From NCBI GenBank assembly GCA_007753915.1, contig CP036352.1:248001-312000 (forward strand): a DNA stretch of 64,000 bases. Reading direction: 5' to 3'. The notes below the pieces were generated by a model. That model was given only the letters and a program-made list of their open reading frames with translations, was not told where the DNA came from and did no database searches. This document shows, piece after piece, positions 59,723 to 64,000 of this stretch (position 1 is the stretch's first letter; every line of letters begins with the position of its first letter). Source of the stretch: Phycisphaerae bacterium RAS2. Its GTDB lineage: Bacteria > Planctomycetota > Phycisphaerae > UBA1845 > UTPLA1. The translations under genes were made by a program, and so were the position numbers.

Positions 59723-62700
59723 CTACTCTCCCGCCAGCGTCGCACTCACCGACCAGTCGACATCCTGCAGTGTGCCGCAGTCATCGTTCACATCCCGCGC
59801 CCAGCTCAAGGCCTGCGTCGTCACCGGAACCGTGAACTGCCGCTCGCTCGCCGTCGTCGTGTTGCTCACGCCGCCCATGAAGCCGCAGTCGCCCTGGCAC
59901 ACGTCGGGCCGATAGCGCAACACGCCATCCTGATCGCAGCCCTCCAGCTCGCGGATCCGCCCCGCGAACTCCACCACCTCGCCGTACCGCCCGATGTACG
60001 ACAGGGTGAAGCCGCCGGTGACGTTCAGGGTCACGCCGCCGTTCACCCGGTAGATGCGACCGCTGCACTGATTGTCGAAGCAGCCATCCGCCACGGAATC
60101 ACAATTGCAATCCGGGCTTGACGACGCCGCTTCGTGCGCCGCGACATCCAGCAACACGTCGAAGGTCGTGGACCCGGGCCCCTTCACACGCAGGTCATAG
60201 CTGAACTCGCCGTATCGACCGCACGCGCTGGTGTCGGTGTCCTCGTCGCAGTCGCCGCTGATGCTGATCTGGGTGTAGCCCATGGTGATCTTCTGATCCG
60301 CGTAATTCGGACTGCGGCACTCGCTGCCCGCGCAGACCGCTCCTTCGAGATCGTCCCGCAGCCCGTCGCTGTCGGTGTCGTTGAGCGTCGGATTGGTCCC
60401 GTTGTCGTACTCGGTCTTGTCGTTCCAGTTGTCGGTGTCGGTATTCGGCGAGAACACGTCCGACATCACCATCACCGGCGCGCCTTCCACCATGATCGTG
60501 TACGGGATCACCTCGAAGTTGTCGTTCAGGCCGTCGCCATCGGTGTCCGCCGCCTTCGGATTGGTCCCGTACCGCTGCGACCCAAAGTCGGTCAGCACCT
60601 GCAGGGTGAAGGTGCAGTTGTCCGCATCGGCGCACAAGGTCATGAACTCGCCCCAGCCGGCGCCGAAGTCCCCGCACGGCACCGCCGTCGTCACGCAGGT
60701 ATCCGGCCCGTCGAACTCATCGAAGTCGGGCAGCCCGTCGCCATCGGTGTCGGCGTTCATCGGGTTGGACCCGAGCAGGTGCTCGAGAAGGTCGGGCAGC
60801 CGGTCATCGTCGCTGTCGGGGTCGAAGGGATCGGAGGTGTAGGTCACCGTCGAGCCGTTCACCACCGTCTCAAAGCCGTTCACCTCGAAGAAGTCGGCCA
60901 CCCCGTCGCCATCGGCATCGCGGTACTGCGCGCCATCGGCCGGGTTGTTCGGGTTGATCTTGAGTTTCCGTTCCGCGCCGTCGAAGATGCCGTCGCCATC
61001 GGTGTCGCGGTTCAACGGGTCGGTCGCGTACCCCTCCACGGAGAGCCCCGCGCTCGTCACAATGCAGCCCGTGACAACCGGGTGCGCTGCCGCGACGAAG
61101 TCATCGCCGCCGACGGTGGGCGTGGAGTCCAGCGCGAGGTTCGCGCCGGGCAGGATCACGATGTCGCCCTTGGTGAATCCCGTCGCGCCGCCCATGTACA
61201 CGTCATCCCCGCCCGCGGTGGTTTCGGGGATGCCGTTGCCGCCATCGAGGATCGCCAGTCCGGCGTACAGCGGGACATTGAAGACCAGCAACCCGCTCTG
61301 CTCATTGATGTTGTACCCCGCGAGTTCCTCGTAGTCAGACAAGCCGTCCTCATCGGTGTCGCGCTGCCGCGGGTCGAGTTGGCAGTCGCGCTCTTCGTGG
61401 TCAAAGAGCTTGTCGCCATCGGAATCGGGCTGGACGGGATCGGAGTACACCTTGCGTGAGGGTTGCCCTTCGACGGTGACGAGCCAGCCCTCTTTGATTT
61501 CCTGGTAATCGGTGAGCAGGTCGAACGGCACCAGCCCGCCGCCTACGCCCGGCCCCGGGCACGTCCCATCGTAGGCCGGGGTGGAGACATCATCATCCGG
61601 ACACCCATCGGTGTTCGGATTCTTATCCGAACTCCCATACATGAATTCTTCCTGTGCATAGACCTGGTCCGAGTCCTTGTCCTGCACAAAGGCGAAGGCG
61701 AACTGGTCGTTGGCGCGGAGCACAATATCGTTGAAGTTCGGCGCGTTCTCTTCCAGCGCGCCGTTGGAGAACACGACCCAGAAGGTGCGCGTCTCATCGA
61801 TGGCCAGGTCCACGAGGCTGCCGCCCGGCGGCGTCAGCGGATCATCGAGGAAGCCCGACTTGGTGTTCTTGACGCGCGTGAGAATATCGACCGGTGTCAT
61901 AACGCCGTCGACGTCGCGCAGGACCTGCGTCACTTCGTAGCCGGTGCCGCCGACGTAGTCATCTCCCGCCGGGACGGTATCCAGCACGCCGTTCGGGCCG
62001 GCCGTGATGAGCACCTGGTCGATGGTCGCCGCGGAGCCCGGCGCCTTCACCTGCACGTCGTCGCCCGACGCGGTCGTGTTGGTCAACAGGTTGCCGCCGT
62101 CGCGGATGACGTTGCCGAACTTGAGCTTGAGGATGTCCTGCAGGGCGTAAGCCATGGTGATGCCGTTGGAGCGGCCGTCGGCGTCGAAGGTGCTGTGGGT
62201 TGCCACGCGGAACGACTCGACAACGCCGTCGCCGTAGTCAATTGAAATGCCCGCGGTGCGGTCGAAGACGGTCTGCGACGTGAAGGCGAAGTTGCGCCCG
62301 AGTTCGTCGGTGATGTCGAAGTTGGCGAGCTTGAGGATCAGTCCGCGCGGGTTCTTCAGGAGGTCCTGCACCTGCTGCGGGAAGACCTGCACCGCCTGGA
62401 AGACGAAAGGTCCGCGCTCGGAGACGAGGCCGAGCGGTCCGAGGTTGATCGGGCCAAGGTTCGGATTCTGCGGGCGCAGCGACGCCACAGGGAGGAACTG
62501 CTTGCGGTTCTGCGGGTTCTGCTGCAGCGCCGTCACTTCGAGATTGTCGATCGTGAACGCGATCGTGGAGACGTTTTGAATGGTCACATCCACGAGCACC
62601 GACGCGTCGACCACTTCGCGCGTCACGCTCCGCGAGACATCCACGGTGGCGCTGGTGCTCAACGACTGCTCGAAGGCCTGCTCGCTGGACTGCTTCGATT

Positions 62701-64000
62701 CTTCGCTCACGGTCGTCGTGTGGCCCTGTTCGAAGCCGGCCTTGAGACCGAACGTGTTCTTGAATCCGCCGCCTTTGGGGATGTCCACCGAGACTTCCAG
62801 TTCGTTGCTGATTTCGATGGAGGCCTTGGTGCTGTCTTCGTCGCTCGTGGAAAGCGTTGTTTCGTTGCCCTTGGTCAGCGTGCTTCCCTGGCTCTCCGTC
62901 ACGGTCTGCGAATTGCCCATCGCATCGGTGTAGCTGAACCGCACGTCGAGGTTCAGGGCGATGTTGCCGATCGAGATGCGCGGTTTGGGGAGGTCGCTGA
63001 TGCGCGGGTTTCGGTTCGAGGCGGTGATTTCGTCGGAGTCGGAGATTTGATCGCCGTCGGTGTCCGCGAGAATCGGCGACGTCTTGAAATACAAATCGAG
63101 CGAGTCCGAGAGGCCGTCCTGATCGCTGTCCTGATCGGTGGGATCGCTGTACCAGTCGTTCCATTCGGGCTCGTCCTGTACCTGGTCGCCGTCGGTGTCC
63201 TTGCTGCGCGGGTCGATGCCGATGGCCTTCTCCTCGCCGTCGGTGAGGCCGTCGTTGTCGGTGTCCGCCCGTGTGGGGTCGCTGGTGACATCGCGTGACA
63301 CGACCTGGCCGTTGGTGAGCCGGACGAAGACAACCCAGCCGCGTTGTTCTTCGTTGTCGGAGAGGCCGTCGCCGTCGGTGTCGGGTCCGCCGTCGATGGG
63401 CGGGGTGCCGGCGAAGGTGGTTTGGGTGGGATTGACGAGAATGTCAGGCGGGGCGAGCGGGTTGCCGTCCACGTCCTTGATGTTGGTGACAGTAAGGAGA
63501 TAGGTGAGTTCGTTCTGTGGGAGGGTGGTGAGACTCACGGAAGTCCCGTCGGCCGATGGAATGGCGTCGGTGACGATGAGGACGCCGGCTTCGGGTTGGA
63601 CGTTGAGTTGAACGATGCTGTAGTTCGACGGGTCTGCGGCGCTGGCGTCAACGGATTCATTGAAGGTGACGCGCACGGTGGTGTTGCTGGTGGAGATAGC
63701 GGAGACGACGCGCGGGCCGCCGGGTACGCGGACGGGAGATTGCTGGAATGCGAAAGCGTCGGCGAGCGTAAGGGTGTTGCCGTCTGGGCGGATGAGCACG
63801 ACGTTGACGAGGCCGGGGCCTTGAGCAGGTGCATCGACGGAGATGACGCTTGAGTTGACGACGGCGACGTTGGTGCCGAGGAATCCGCCGAAGAGGACGA
63901 CCATGCCGGGTTCGAAGTTGGCGCCAAGGATCGTGACGCGGGTGCCGCCGATCGTCGCCCCGGTGTTGGGTGCGATGCTGGTAAAAGTCATGGGGGGGAG
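59723..64000 (-). CDS. giant secreted protein with IPT/TIG and thrombospondin type 3 repeats, 5' truncated
   Basis: At least 1,425 residues, open to the right edge. Before the first Met (63991) the frame stays open (Leu-Pro-Pro), and the Met lies within an IPT/TIG domain start ([19 protein letters not shown]), so the real start is outside. Order: IPT domain (1-85), a strand-rich Ig-like part, type 3 repeats (about 195-330), a Ser/Thr-rich stretch with alternating polar strands (about 350-480), a beta-rich middle with several GxNGxxDTxPxGDD motifs (about 640-960), more type 3 repeats (to about 1,230), then a Cys-containing C-terminal domain ending VSATLAGE. A calcium-stabilised surface or adhesion protein is likely; no cell anchor is visible. 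Confidence 0.75.
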   Translation of the reverse strand, partial: LPPMTFTSIAPNTGATIGGTRVTILGANFEPGMVVLFGGFLGTNVAVVNSSVISVDAPAQGPGLVNVVLIRPDGNTLTLADAFAFQQSPVRVPGGPRVVSAISTSNTTVRVTFNESVDASAADPSNYSIVQLNVQPEAGVLIVTDAIPSADGTSVSLTTLPQNELTYLLTVTNIKDVDGNPLAPPDILVNPTQTTFAGTPPIDGGPDTDGDGLSDNEEQRGWVVFVRLTNGQVVSRDVTSDPTRADTDNDGLTDGEEKAIGIDPRSKDTDGDQVQDEPEWNDWYSDPTDQDSDQDGLSDSLDLYFKTSPILADTDGDQISDSDEITASNRNPRISDLPKPRISIGNIALNLDVRFSYTDAMGNSQTVTESQGSTLTKGNETTLSTSDEDSTKASIEISNELEVSVDIPKGGGFKNTFGLKAGFEQGHTTTVSEESKQSSEQAFEQSLSTSATVDVSRSVTREVVDASVLVDVTIQNVSTIAFTIDNLEVTALQQNPQNRKQFLPVASLRPQNPNLGPINLGPLGLVSERGPFVFQAVQVFPQQVQDLLKNPRGLILKLANFDITDELGRNFAFTSQTVFDRTAGISIDYGDGVVESFRVATHSTFDADGRSNGITMAYALQDILKLKFGNVIRDGGNLLTNTTASGDDVQVKAPGSAATIDQVLITAGPNGVLDTVPAGDDYVGGTGYEVTQVLRDVDGVMTPVDILTRVKNTKSGFLDDPLTPPGGSLVDLAIDETRTFWVVFSNGALEENAPNFNDIVLRANDQFAFAFVQDKDSDQVYAQEEFMYGSSDKNPNTDGCPDDDVSTPAYDGTCPGPGVGGGLVPFDLLTDYQEIKEGWLVTVEGQPSRKVYSDPVQPDSDGDKLFDHEERDCQLDPRQRDTDEDGLSDYEELAGYNINEQSGLLVFNVPLYAGLAILDGGNGIPETTAGGDDVYMGGATGFTKGDIVILPGANLALDSTPTVGGDDFVAAAHPVVTGCIVTSAGLSVEGYATDPLNRDTDGDGIFDGAERKLKINPNNPADGAQYRDADGDGVADFFEVNGFETVVNGSTVTYTSDPFDPDSDDDRLPDLLEHLLGSNPMNADTDGDGLPDFDEFDGPDTCVTTAVPCGDFGAGWGEFMTLCADADNCTFTLQVLTDFGSQRYGTNPKAADTDGDGLNDNFEVIPYTIMVEGAPVMVMSDVFSPNTDTDNWNDKTEYDNGTNPTLNDTDSDGLRDDLEGAVCAGSECRSPNYADQKITMGYTQISISGDCDEDTDTSACGRYGEFSYDLRVKGPGSTTFDVLLDVAAHEAASSSPDCNCDSVADGCFDNQCSGRIYRVNGGVTLNVTGGFTLSYIGRYGEVVEFAGRIRELEGCDQDGVLRYRPDVCQGDCGFMGGVSNTTTASERQFTVPVTTQALSWARDVNDDCGTLQDVDWSVSATLAGE

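Overview
The window is a GC-rich bacterial chromosome segment with no rRNA, tRNA, CRISPR array or transposase that I can recognise. I infer a planctomycete (Planctomycetota, perhaps near Phycisphaerae). The reasons are a long diderm-type flagellar locus with the order flgB-flgC-fliE ... flhF-flhG-fliA, an oversized signal peptidase I with a cysteine-rich insert, LptB (so an outer membrane), very large secreted calcium-repeat proteins, and many secreted proteins of unknown family. The lineage is not proven by any single gene.

Layout. 0-7 kb holds the tail of a flippase-like membrane protein, a DASS-family anion transporter, two cysteine-rich exported proteins, hypoxanthine phosphoribosyltransferase, a PH-domain membrane protein, a secreted helical protein and a GT39-like glycosyltransferase. 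7-16.6 kb looks metabolic: a flavin-reductase-like protein, the knotted carbamoyltransferase YgeW, the M20 hydrolase YgeY, a guanine-deaminase-like enzyme and a ribose-type ABC importer. Inside it, 8.7-10.75 kb is a lower-GC insert with two exported proteins. A G9 tract lies between the -35-like and -10-like elements upstream. 16.6-25 kb holds a small Ser/Thr kinase, LptB, signal peptidase I, a diacylglycerol-kinase-like lipid kinase and an exported AMMECR1-like protein with a helical C-terminal domain.

25-54.5 kb is the flagellar locus, all on the plus strand: a TPR membrane protein, FlgN-like chaperone, cytoplasmic histidine kinase, NtrC-type activator, then flgB, flgC, fliE, fliF, fliG, fliH, fliI, fliJ, a MotE-like gene, fliK, flgD, flgE, fliL, fliN, fliO, fliP, fliQ, fliR, flhB, flhA, flhF, flhG, a small membrane protein, fliA and a small acidic protein. 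A consensus sigma-54 promoter (TGGCACG-N4-TTGCT) lies between the activator gene and flgB. This suggests a cascade: kinase and activator turn on the basal-body/hook/export genes by sigma-54, and FliA then serves late genes elsewhere. fliM, motAB, flgFGHI and filament genes are not in the window.

54.5-64 kb, mostly minus strand, has a toxin-antitoxin pair whose ParE-like toxin carries an internal stop, a lone nuoD, an NhaD-type antiporter, a helical-repeat protein, a lipoprotein made of Asp-rich thrombospondin type 3 repeats, and the 3' part of a giant secreted IPT/TIG plus type 3 repeat protein that runs off the right edge.

The gene spacers contain two families of small repeats: degenerate tandem arrays with a 7- or 8-nt period (about ten loci, often touching stop or start codons) and a palindromic element with the core GTAGGGTGGGCA. 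These arrays, the G-tract promoter and several exported proteins of unknown family are the least explained parts of the window.
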